From an uncultured bacterium (GTDB lineage Bacteria > Edwardsbacteria > AC1 > EtOH8): a stretch of 7,908 bases of DNA. Position numbers and translations under genes: made by a program. A model generated the notes under the pieces. The model saw nothing but the letters and a program-made list of their open reading frames with translations, had not been told where the DNA came from and ran no database searches. The stretch spans positions 1 through 7,908 of the forward strand of contig CALGNM010000288.1 in NCBI GenBank assembly GCA_937958665.1. The letters run 5' to 3'. Of this stretch, positions 1 to 6,020 are shown one piece after another (position 1 is the first letter of the stretch; the number at the start of each line of letters is the position of its first letter).

Positions 1-46
1 ACCACCGAGATCTACACTCTTTCCCTACACGACGCTCTTCCGATCT
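1..46. other. Illumina TruSeq universal adapter remnant (not genomic)
   Basis: These bases match the 3' 46 bases of the Illumina universal/P5 adapter, ending in the familiar GACGCTCTTCCGATCT, as recalled from the published oligo. They are library sequence left on the contig end. Read on the minus strand they extend the neighbouring reading frame with the well-known artefact peptide IGRASCRERV and supply its false stop codon. True genomic sequence begins at about base 47, and everything to the left should be trimmed. Confidence 0.97.
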
Positions 47-572
47 CGGAGGGGGGTTCACAGTCCTGCGACCGGCCGGCGCCGGATTCATGGCCATCAG
101 TGTCCCCATCAAGCGGCGGCCGAGATGCTGGCATACCCTTCCACCCGGCCAGCGAATCTCTGATCAGTCCGAACAAGCCTCTCCTTGTTTTGGTTGGCTC
201 GGCGGTCTCATCCTGCCCCCCCCCAACGCCGGCAGGGATAACCTCCGCCTCCGAGCCATCGGATTCAGCCCGACCCGGATCCTGCCTTGGTTGCACTTCT
301 TCCGTAGCTTCCGGGCCGGTATCATCAGGAGCTTGCCTCGGGGCCTTTTCCCCAAACTGGAGTCCTTCGGGCTGGCCATTATCAACCTGAAAATCGTCCT
401 TGACCGAAAGGGCCCTTCTCAGCGCTCCTATTATCCTTGATAGCTTGCCCGCCCGCCTCTGGCCCGTGGGCAGCTGGTCGTCCGGCTGCTCGGGGTTGAC
501 TGGATAGGAAGGAAATTCCGGCTGGTCAGACGGATCCCGGCCGATCTGCTGATTTTGCTCCTGCTGGTCCAT
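47..572 (-). CDS. Low-complexity hypothetical protein, 3' end missing (cut by adapter)
   Basis: I do not recognise this protein. About 175 genuine residues are visible; the residues after PPS are wholly or partly encoded by adapter. It is rich in Gln, Pro, Asp, Glu and Gly, with no signal peptide or transmembrane segment, so most of it is probably disordered. Two short basic amphipathic stretches stand out: residues 41-56 (AGKLSRIIGALRRALS) and 129-145 (TRRGLFGLIRDSLAGWK). They resemble each other and could be membrane- or partner-binding helices. They faintly recall the amphipathic entry to FtsY's NG domain, but no GTPase motif follows. The ATG lies two bases after the mutS stop and is preceded by GAAGGG with 8 bases spacing, so it is the last visible gene of the mutS operon. 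A run of nine G's in the coding strand encodes Gly117-119. That the reading frame is real is likely; the function is unknown and the true C-terminus is not in the window. Confidence 0.7.
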
Positions 573-574
573 GG

Positions 575-3154
575 CTAATTCCCTTCTGTCAGTTCTTTCA
601 GTTTGGCCAACCTGTTGAGAGCCTCGATGGGGGTCATCCTGTCGGGCTGCAGCTGTTTGATCTCCTTAAGAACTTCCTGCTGATCCAAGCTAAAAAGTTC
701 CGGGTGGCGTTCCGCCCCCAGCGGAGCGCTGTGGCGGGCCAGCCGGGGGCTGGAATCGGGCATCAGGGCATCCTGCTCCAGGTTGGCCAGTATTTCCTTG
801 GCCCGGGAGATAACCCGGAGCGGTATCCCGGCCAGACGGGCCACCTGGACCCCGTAGCTGCGCCCGGCGCTGCCCCTGGTTACTTGGCGCAGGAATACTA
901 TCTGGTCACCCCATTCCTTGACCGCCATGGAATAGTTCTTGGCCCCGGGCAGCTCGGACTCCAGTTCGGTCAGCTCGTGGTAATGGGTGGCGAACAGGGT
1001 CTTGCATCCGATCTGGTCGTGGAGGTACTCGCTGACCGCCCAGGCGATGGCCAGTCCGTCGAAGGTGCTGGTGCCGCGTCCTATCTCGTCCAGCAGCACC
1101 AGGCTGCGGCTGGTGGCGTTGTTGAGGATGTTGCCGGTCTCGTTCATCTCGGCCATGAAGGTGCTGACCCCCTTGGCCAGGTCGTCCGAGGCCCCGATCC
1201 GGGTGAAGACCCGGTCGGTCAGCCCGATGTGGGCCTCCCGGGCCGGCACGAAGGAACCCATCTGGGCCATGATGGTGATCAGCGCGATCTGCCGCAGATA
1301 GGTCGATTTCCCCGCCATATTGGGCCCGGTCAGCACCACCAGCCGGTGGTCCCCTCCATTGAGCAGGGTATCGTTGGGCACAAATTGACCCAGCTGGAAA
1401 TTGGCCTCCACCACCGGATGGCGCCCCTGAATGATATGGATCCGCGGTGAGTCGTCCACCACCGGACGGTTATAGCGCCGCTTGACCGCGGCTAGACTGA
1501 GGCCGCACAGGACGTCAATCTCGGCCACCGTTTCGGCGCACTGCTTGATCTGGCCGGCCCACTTCATCACCTCCTGCCGGAGGTCGGCGAACAGCTCCGC
1601 CTCCAGCTGGCGTATCTTCTCCTCGGCCCCCAACACCCGGTCCTCGTAATCCTTGAGCTCAGGGGTGATGAAGCGCTCGGCATTGACCAGGGTCTGTTTA
1701 CGGATATATTCGGCCGGTACCGACTGAAGGTTGGCCTTGCTGACCTCGATATAATAGCCAAAAACCGAGTTATAGCGGACCTTGAGAGAGGAAATGCCAC
1801 TGAGCTCCCTCTGCTGATTCTGGTAGTTGGCGATCCAATCCTTGCTCTGATGGGACAGCCCGCGCAACTCATCCAACTGGGGGCTGTATCCCTGCCGAAT
1901 GAACCCTCCCTTGGCGGCCAGGGGCGGCAGGTCGTCCCCCAGGGCCCGACCCAACAGGCCGGTCAGCTCGCCCAGGTCGTGAATCCCGGTTCTTAGCCTG
2001 TCCCAGCGGCCCCCGGCGGGGAGTGCCTGTTTGACGGCCGGCATGGCCTCCAGAGATGTCTTCAGACCGGCCAGGTCACGGGGCCCGGACCGTTGGCAGG
2101 AAATCCTTCCCAGCAGGCGCTCCAGGTCCTGGATTCGCTTCAGGGCCTCCCCTAGCCCGGCCCGGGATGAGCGCCGATCTACCAGTTCCTGGATGGCATC
2201 CTGGCGGCTGGTTATCTCCCCAGCATCCAACAGTGGCGCCGCCAGCCATCCCCTCAGCAAGCGCCCCCCCATGGCGGTGGCCGTCTCGTCCAAAATGTCC
2301 AGCAGGCTGTTGCCGGGCTGTCGGCCATCGGGGAAGAGATTGAGGTTCCTGATGGTGGCAGCGTCCAGCAGCATCCGGTCCCCCAGACGGTAGCAGGACA
2401 TCCCGGTGATGTGCCGAATGGAAGCCTTTTGGTTCTCCTCCAGATAGGCCAGCAGGGCCCCGGCGGCGGCCGTGGCCAAATCCAGGCCCTGGCAGCCGAA
2501 CCCATCCAGCGAGGTGGTCCCGAAATGCCCGGTCAGTTTCCTCCGGGCGGCGCTTAGGTCGAAATGGTGGTCCTCCCGTCCAGTCAGGGACGGAGACAGG
2601 CCCAGGGCCTTGACCGCCTCCAGGTCGGCGCCGGAAGCCAGCAGCTCGGACGGAGCCTGGCGCTGGATCTCCTCGGACAGCTCGGTCAGGGGCAGCTCGG
2701 TCACCGCCAGGCTCCCGGTGGACAGGTCGCACAGGGCCAGGCCGCAATTCGGCCCGGCCAGCCGGAGGGCGGCCAACAGGTTGTTCCGCTTCTCCTCCAG
2801 CAGGGAGGGGCGCATCACCGTGCCGGGAGTGATCACCTCGGTGACCTCGCGCTTGACGATCCCCCTGGCCAGCCGGGGATCCTCCACCTGATCGCAGATG
2901 GCCACCTTATGGCCCTCCTGGATCAGCTTGGTAACATAGCGTTCCAAGGCATGGTGGGGAATGCCGGCCAAGGGGACATCATTGCCCTTGCCGTGGCTCC
3001 GGGAGGTCAGCACGATGCCCAGCACCCTGGAGGCCAGCACCGCATCCTCGAAGAAGGTCTCGTAGAAATCCCCCACCCGGAACAGCAGGATCGCGTCCGG
3101 CCTCTCCTGCTTGATCTGGCGGTACTGGGCGATCATGGGGGTCACTTTTTCCAT
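575..3154 (-). CDS. mutS: DNA mismatch repair protein MutS
   Basis: MutS recognises base mismatches and small loops in newly copied DNA and, as an ATP-driven sliding clamp, recruits MutL. The protein is 859 residues, close to E. coli MutS (853). The N-terminal mismatch-binding domain carries the Phe-X-Glu motif in GDFYETF (F30, E32). Connector, lever and clamp regions follow at roughly 130-570. The ABC-type ATPase has Walker A GPNMAGKST at 610-618, Walker B LVLLDEIGRGTS at 685-696 and the ATHYHEL switch at 722-728. The C-terminus ends in the dimerisation helix-turn-helix (MTPIEALNRL, 840-849). The start at 3154 is favoured over Met7 by AAAGGTGA just upstream. The gene begins one base after the stop of the SPOR gene and ends two bases before the next start, so it is co-transcribed with envelope genes. 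All key residues are present; no frameshift or truncation is seen. No mutL is in the window. Confidence 0.98.
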   Translation of the reverse strand: MEKVTPMIAQYRQIKQERPDAILLFRVGDFYETFFEDAVLASRVLGIVLTSRSHGKGNDVPLAGIPHHALERYVTKLIQEGHKVAICDQVEDPRLARGIVKREVTEVITPGTVMRPSLLEEKRNNLLAALRLAGPNCGLALCDLSTGSLAVTELPLTELSEEIQRQAPSELLASGADLEAVKALGLSPSLTGREDHHFDLSAARRKLTGHFGTTSLDGFGCQGLDLATAAAGALLAYLEENQKASIRHITGMSCYRLGDRMLLDAATIRNLNLFPDGRQPGNSLLDILDETATAMGGRLLRGWLAAPLLDAGEITSRQDAIQELVDRRSSRAGLGEALKRIQDLERLLGRISCQRSGPRDLAGLKTSLEAMPAVKQALPAGGRWDRLRTGIHDLGELTGLLGRALGDDLPPLAAKGGFIRQGYSPQLDELRGLSHQSKDWIANYQNQQRELSGISSLKVRYNSVFGYYIEVSKANLQSVPAEYIRKQTLVNAERFITPELKDYEDRVLGAEEKIRQLEAELFADLRQEVMKWAGQIKQCAETVAEIDVLCGLSLAAVKRRYNRPVVDDSPRIHIIQGRHPVVEANFQLGQFVPNDTLLNGGDHRLVVLTGPNMAGKSTYLRQIALITIMAQMGSFVPAREAHIGLTDRVFTRIGASDDLAKGVSTFMAEMNETGNILNNATSRSLVLLDEIGRGTSTFDGLAIAWAVSEYLHDQIGCKTLFATHYHELTELESELPGAKNYSMAVKEWGDQIVFLRQVTRGSAGRSYGVQVARLAGIPLRVISRAKEILANLEQDALMPDSSPRLARHSAPLGAERHPELFSLDQQEVLKEIKQLQPDRMTPIEALNRLAKLKELTEGN
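581..586 (-). promoter_or_regulatory. Ribosome binding site for the gene after mutS
   Basis: GAAGGG lies inside the last codons of mutS, 8 bases before the ATG at 572. It supports that start and indicates translation coupled to the end of mutS. Confidence 0.6.
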
Positions 3155-3155
3155 A

Positions 3156-3163
3156 TCACCTTT
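3156..3163 (-). promoter_or_regulatory. Ribosome binding site for mutS, overlapping the upstream stop
   Basis: AAAGGTGA matches the 3' part of the consensus AAGGAGGTGA; its last three bases are the stop codon of the SPOR gene. Counted from the AGG core, four bases separate it from the mutS ATG. This fixes the mutS start at 3154 and implies that ribosomes ending the upstream gene can re-initiate on mutS. Confidence 0.7.
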
Positions 3164-4169
3164 CGACCGGCATGGCCTTGATGCCGAATTCGTCCAGGAT
3201 TTTTTTCTGAGCCGCCCTCAGCTCAGCCACCTGGCCGTAAGGTCCCACCTGCAACTTGTGAACGATCTCCCCTCCCTGGCGGACCTGCTCCACCACCGGC
3301 GAAAAACCCTTGGCCGCCAGTTTCTTCTTCCAACCCTCCATCACCGTCGTGTTCAAGTAGGCCCCCACCTGTAGAAAATATCTGGTCCCACCCCCTGTCG
3401 GGGGCGGCGGCACAGCTTCCGGCTCCGGAATTATCGACTCGGCCGGATTCTGGTCCGGAATCTCTTCACCTTCGGATGTCTGCTCAGCCAGCGACTGTAT
3501 CAGCATCTCCCGGGCCCGGCCCGACTCCTGGCTGCCGGGGTAAAGATCCAATATTCTTTTCCACGATTCCCGGGCCCTCAGGCTGTCACTCTTGGCCTGA
3601 CTGCTTTCGGCCAGCCTGGCCAGCAGGACCGCCCCTCCCGGGGCCTGCTGATACTGGCTCAGATAGGCTTCCACATATGAGGCGGCCTGTTGGATGCTGT
3701 CAGAGGCCAGGGCCATCAGAGCCAGGCGGGCCAAGCTCTCCCGGCCGGCCGCAGTACTGCCATACCGGGAATAGGTGGCCAGATAGCGTTCCCTGGCCTG
3801 AGCCGTTGAGCCAACGTTGTACAGGTACTGGGCAGTGGCATAGGATGCCTGGGAGGCCAGGGGATGGCCGGGGTGGTTGTCCAGGATGAACTGGTAATGG
3901 GCGAAGGCGTTGTTGCCGCTGGTCTCGATCCGTCCCAGGGTAAAACGGGCCTCGGGGACCAGCTTGCCCTTGGGGTAGCGGGCCAGAAACTTTTTAAAGG
4001 CCTGCTGGGACTCCTGGTAGCGGCCGGCCTGACACAGCTGCCAAGCCGCCTGATACTCCTTCTCCTCGTTCGATCCGAAACAGAAGGTTGAACACAGCAG
4101 CAGACAAGCCGCCAGAAGGGAGGTCCGGTCCAGGCCTGTTTTAAATCCTCTGCGGCGATCCATGTCCAT
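3156..4169 (-). CDS. Exported TPR-repeat protein with C-terminal SPOR domain
   Basis: This is a predicted envelope protein of 337 residues. After a basic N-terminus (MDMDRRR) a hydrophobic stretch at about 17-31 (SLLAACLLLCSTFCF) acts as a signal peptide or anchor; the cysteines do not fit a lipobox. Residues about 35-225 are helical TPR-like repeats of the YbgF/BamD-type pattern (for example GRYQESQQAFKKFLARYPKG). An acidic, proline-rich linker (about 235-258, with PPPP) leads to a SPOR domain at about 263-337 (RYFLQVGAY ... HKLQVGPY). SPOR domains bind denuded peptidoglycan glycan strands, typically at division sites, so a cell-wall or division role is inferred. I chose the ATG at 4169 because it overlaps the lipoprotein stop as TGATG and sits just before the signal peptide. 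A start at 4211 would add 14 residues and overlap the lipoprotein by 43 bases. The ATG at 4163 is also possible. No recognisable gene symbol. Confidence 0.87.
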   Translation of the reverse strand: MDMDRRRGFKTGLDRTSLLAACLLLCSTFCFGSNEEKEYQAAWQLCQAGRYQESQQAFKKFLARYPKGKLVPEARFTLGRIETSGNNAFAHYQFILDNHPGHPLASQASYATAQYLYNVGSTAQARERYLATYSRYGSTAAGRESLARLALMALASDSIQQAASYVEAYLSQYQQAPGGAVLLARLAESSQAKSDSLRARESWKRILDLYPGSQESGRAREMLIQSLAEQTSEGEEIPDQNPAESIIPEPEAVPPPPTGGGTRYFLQVGAYLNTTVMEGWKKKLAAKGFSPVVEQVRQGGEIVHKLQVGPYGQVAELRAAQKKILDEFGIKAMPVER

Positions 4170-4639
4170 CAGTAGAGGTTGCGATTGTTGGCCTCGGTCT
4201 GAAGCACCCATTGAAAGCCCACGGTGGTGTATCCGCTCCCGGCATCCTCCTTCTGGGAGGTTATGGTGATCCGGGCATAATGAACCGCATTGTCGGTCTT
4301 GACGAAATAGCTTTGCCCCACCGTGACGGTGGCCGAGGTGCTGTACCCGGTGTCGGGGGCGGTGGTGCCGGTGCCGGCCATGATCCCCACTGCCTCCATT
4401 CCCAGCACCGTGGGGGTGTAGTAGACCAGGGTCAGCTTGCCGTAGTTGATCCCCCCGCTGACGAAGGAATAGGAATCGCGATTGTCTCCGGACGACACCG
4501 ACAGCTGGGCGGTCCCGGTTATAACCGTGGTGCTGGGAGCCTCGGTGGGCTTGGTGGAGCAGCCTTGAAGGGACAGGATGAAGACCAGGGCCGCCCCAGC
4601 CAGAACGGCCAACCCTTTTGTGAAAAATCTCGCCTTCAT
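4169..4639 (-). CDS. Small beta-rich lipoprotein, possibly HmuY-like
   Basis: The 156-residue precursor has a classic lipoprotein signal: basic MKARFFTK, a hydrophobic core at 9-24 and the lipobox LQGC with Cys27 as the lipidated residue. The mature part starts with a Ser/Thr/Pro-rich tether and is then Gly/Thr/Tyr-rich with alternating hydrophobic residues, implying an all-beta fold. The C-terminal run DTGYSTSATVTVGQSYFVKT, then HYARITITS and VGFQWVLQT, resembles from memory the last strands of HmuY-like and related surface lipoproteins (pattern YVVKT...YAKIKI...FxWVYQ). That similarity is an inference and does not establish haem binding; the mature protein has only one histidine (H120). It is the first gene of the probable operon with the SPOR protein and mutS. 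No Shine-Dalgarno is evident before the ATG. Gene and lipoprotein status are fairly secure; the function is unknown. Confidence 0.85.
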   Translation of the reverse strand: MKARFFTKGLAVLAGAALVFILSLQGCSTKPTEAPSTTVITGTAQLSVSSGDNRDSYSFVSGGINYGKLTLVYYTPTVLGMEAVGIMAGTGTTAPDTGYSTSATVTVGQSYFVKTDNAVHYARITITSQKEDAGSGYTTVGFQWVLQTEANNRNLY

Positions 4640-4646
4640 ATCATTT

Positions 4647-4676
4647 ATTTTAGCCTATTTACAGTTGCAATTTCAA
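4647..4676 (-). promoter_or_regulatory. Candidate sigma-70-type promoter before the lipoprotein-SPOR-mutS operon
   Basis: In the AT-rich 84-base gap, TTGAAA (4676-4671) and TAAAAT (4652-4647) are separated by 18 bases; each matches five of six consensus positions. Initiation about 7 bases downstream would fall at or next to the lipoprotein ATG (4639), giving a leaderless or very short-leader mRNA, which fits the lack of a Shine-Dalgarno. The gap is conspicuously richer in A/T than the genes on either side. Chance matches are common in such DNA, so this is only a candidate. Confidence 0.35.
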
Positions 4677-4723
4677 TCTTAAGTTGCGGGACCAATAAGG
4701 TTGTCACCACCCCGGACCGTTGG

Positions 4724-5083
4724 TCAGAAGCTTCCCAGGCTTAACATCACCAAAGTGCAGGCCTCAGTGGCCTCAATGCCCTCGGCCCGGAGGGCCTCCA
4801 TCAGTCTTCGGTTGGCCGCCCCGGGGTTGAAGACCACCCGGCGCGGTCGGCAGGCAATGATGTCCCTCACCAGGGGCTGGGATCGTTGGGGGGCCAGGTA
4901 GACTGTTATGGTGTCAATTTTGTCCTCCAGGCCCGCCAGGCTCGGATAGGTCCTGATGCCGTCTATCTCCGGCAGCGAGGGATTGACCGGGAACACCTGA
5001 TGCCCCTTCTCCAGCAAGGCCCTCAAGGCCAAATAGCTGTAGCGGTCAGGTTTGGCGCTGGCCCCCAGTATGGCCACATTCAT
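4724..5083 (-). CDS. Small CoA-binding Rossmann-fold protein (YccU-like)
   Basis: The 119-residue protein is a single CoA-binding domain of the CoA_binding_2 (YccU-like) family. It starts with the nucleotide-binding turn VAILGASAKPDRYSYLA (residues 3-19). It then has the family signatures GHQVFPVNP (27-35), a YPSL segment, VVFNPGAAN (about 83-91) and the ending ACTLVML. Members bind CoA or acyl-CoA in vitro, and their physiological role is poorly known; they resemble the N-terminal domain of acyl-CoA/succinyl-CoA synthetases but lack the catalytic part. The ATG at 5083 follows the nadC stop by two bases, indicating co-translation with nadC. The frame stays open upstream, but an earlier start would run inside nadC and add residues unlike this family. 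No strong Shine-Dalgarno is seen, consistent with coupling. Length is normal for the family. Confidence 0.9.
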   Translation of the reverse strand: MNVAILGASAKPDRYSYLALRALLEKGHQVFPVNPSLPEIDGIRTYPSLAGLEDKIDTITVYLAPQRSQPLVRDIIACRPRRVVFNPGAANRRLMEALRAEGIEATEACTLVMLSLGSF

Positions 5084-5085
5084 GG

Positions 5086-5952
5086 TCAGCCCAGGGCCTT
5101 CAGCCGCAGGGAGAAATCCAGGGCCGGAGCCGAGTGGGTCAGGGCCCCCACCGAGATGTAGTCCACCCCGCTTTCGGCCATTTGGCGGATGTTCTCCAGG
5201 CTGGCGTTTCCGGAGGCCTCGATCCTCAGCAGACCTTTCTCCCGGGCCGGAGACGACCATACCATCCGGCAGGCCTGGGCCATCATCTCCGGCTTCATGT
5301 TGTCCAGCATCACCACGTCCGGGGCCAGGGCGATGGCCTCCTCCAACTGGTCCAGGTTCTGCACCTCCACCTCGATCTTGGTCTTTCGCTTGACCCCGGC
5401 CCTGGCCAGCTGGATGGCGGCCGAGACCCCGCCGGCCGCCTCGATATGATTGTCCTTGATCAGAACCATGTCGTAAAGCCCCATCCGGTGGTTCTGGCCC
5501 CCGCCGCAGAAGACCGCGTACTTCTCCAGCAGACGCAAACCGGGTATGGTCTTGCGGGTATCCAGTATCCTGGCCTTGGTCCCCTGCACCGCCGAGACGT
5601 AGCGGGCGGTAAGGGTGGCAACCCCCGAGAGATGCTGCAGGAAGTTCAGGGCGGTGCGCTCGGCCGCCAGGATGCTCCTGGCCCGGCCCTGGATGTTCAT
5701 CACTACCTCGCCCAGGTCGGTTTGGGAGGAATCTGCCTTGTTGACCTCCACTGCCAGAGACGGGTCCGCCTGCAGGAACACCTCCCGGCAGACCTCGATG
5801 CCAGCCAGCACCCCCTCCTGTTTGGCCATGATCAGGGCCAGTCCGTTGGCTTCGGGGGAGACGGTGCAGAGGCTGGTGATATCCCCCCTGCCCAGGTCCT
5901 CCTTCAGGGCCTGCTTGATGAGCGGGGCTATTTTTCGGACGTTAAGCTTCAT
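5086..5952 (-). CDS. nadC: Quinolinate phosphoribosyltransferase (carboxylating)
   Basis: NadC converts quinolinate and PRPP into nicotinate mononucleotide, CO2 and pyrophosphate, the committed step of de novo NAD synthesis, in the cytoplasm. The 288 residues match the family's usual size. Signatures in order: EDLGRGDIT (18-26); ERTALNFLQHLSG (98-110) with the substrate-binding Arg99; DTRKTIPGLR (131-140) with Arg133/Lys134; CGGGQNHR (149-156) with His155-Arg156; LIKDNH (164-169) with Lys166; KIEVEV (192-197); MLDNM (215-219) with Asp217; EASGN (245-249); and VDYISVGALTHS (263-274), which closes the phosphate site of the barrel. All expected active-site residues are present. The start at 5952 gives the standard N-terminus; no good Shine-Dalgarno is visible. 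nadA and nadB are not in the window. The stop is followed after two bases by the CoA-binding gene; upstream, 68 bases separate it from the M28 gene. Confidence 0.97.
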   Translation of the reverse strand: MKLNVRKIAPLIKQALKEDLGRGDITSLCTVSPEANGLALIMAKQEGVLAGIEVCREVFLQADPSLAVEVNKADSSQTDLGEVVMNIQGRARSILAAERTALNFLQHLSGVATLTARYVSAVQGTKARILDTRKTIPGLRLLEKYAVFCGGGQNHRMGLYDMVLIKDNHIEAAGGVSAAIQLARAGVKRKTKIEVEVQNLDQLEEAIALAPDVVMLDNMKPEMMAQACRMVWSSPAREKGLLRIEASGNASLENIRQMAESGVDYISVGALTHSAPALDFSLRLKALG

Positions 5953-6020
5953 CTTTGGGATATATGCTGTCTAGCGAACGCCACATAAGCAAAACCATCC
6001 CTGATAGGCGATGGCCGACA

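Noticed and set aside
76-85. Perfect 10-base palindrome CCGGCGCCGG
   Set aside because: It lies inside a GC-rich coding region near the contig end, has no partner copies that I can see, and is plausible by chance at this composition.
675-700. HPELFSL near the MutS C-terminus as a sliding-clamp binding motif
   Set aside because: The position is right for the QxxLF-type motif, but the key Gln is not present, so the site is too degenerate to annotate.
704-1450. 248-residue open frame on the plus strand opposite mutS
   Set aside because: Antisense to the conserved MutS ATPase region; same shadow composition, no motif of its own.
2076-2747. 223-residue minus-strand frame inside mutS
   Set aside because: It is the +1-shifted reading of mutS; the mutS frame is continuous with full motifs, so this does not mark a frameshift or a nested gene.
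4690-4725. Inverted repeat GACCAA/TTGGTC just after the CoA-binding gene, considered as a terminator
   Set aside because: Only six pairs with a 24-base loop and no T-run afterwards on the minus strand; more likely chance.
4724-5260. Longer 178-residue version of the CoA-binding protein
   Set aside because: The first 59 residues come from out-of-frame nadC sequence and are Gly/Pro/Arg-rich, unlike the family, which normally starts at the MNVAILGAS position.
5134-5988. 284-residue open frame on the plus strand opposite nadC
   Set aside because: Antisense shadow of an unmistakable nadC; its composition (many His, Gln, Gly, Leu) is typical of shadow frames and no domain is seen.
5991-6014. Short hairpin CCATC/GATGG followed by TTTT after the M28 gene, considered as a terminator
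   Set aside because: A five-pair stem with a 10-base loop and only four T's is too weak to call, although its position between genes is suitable.
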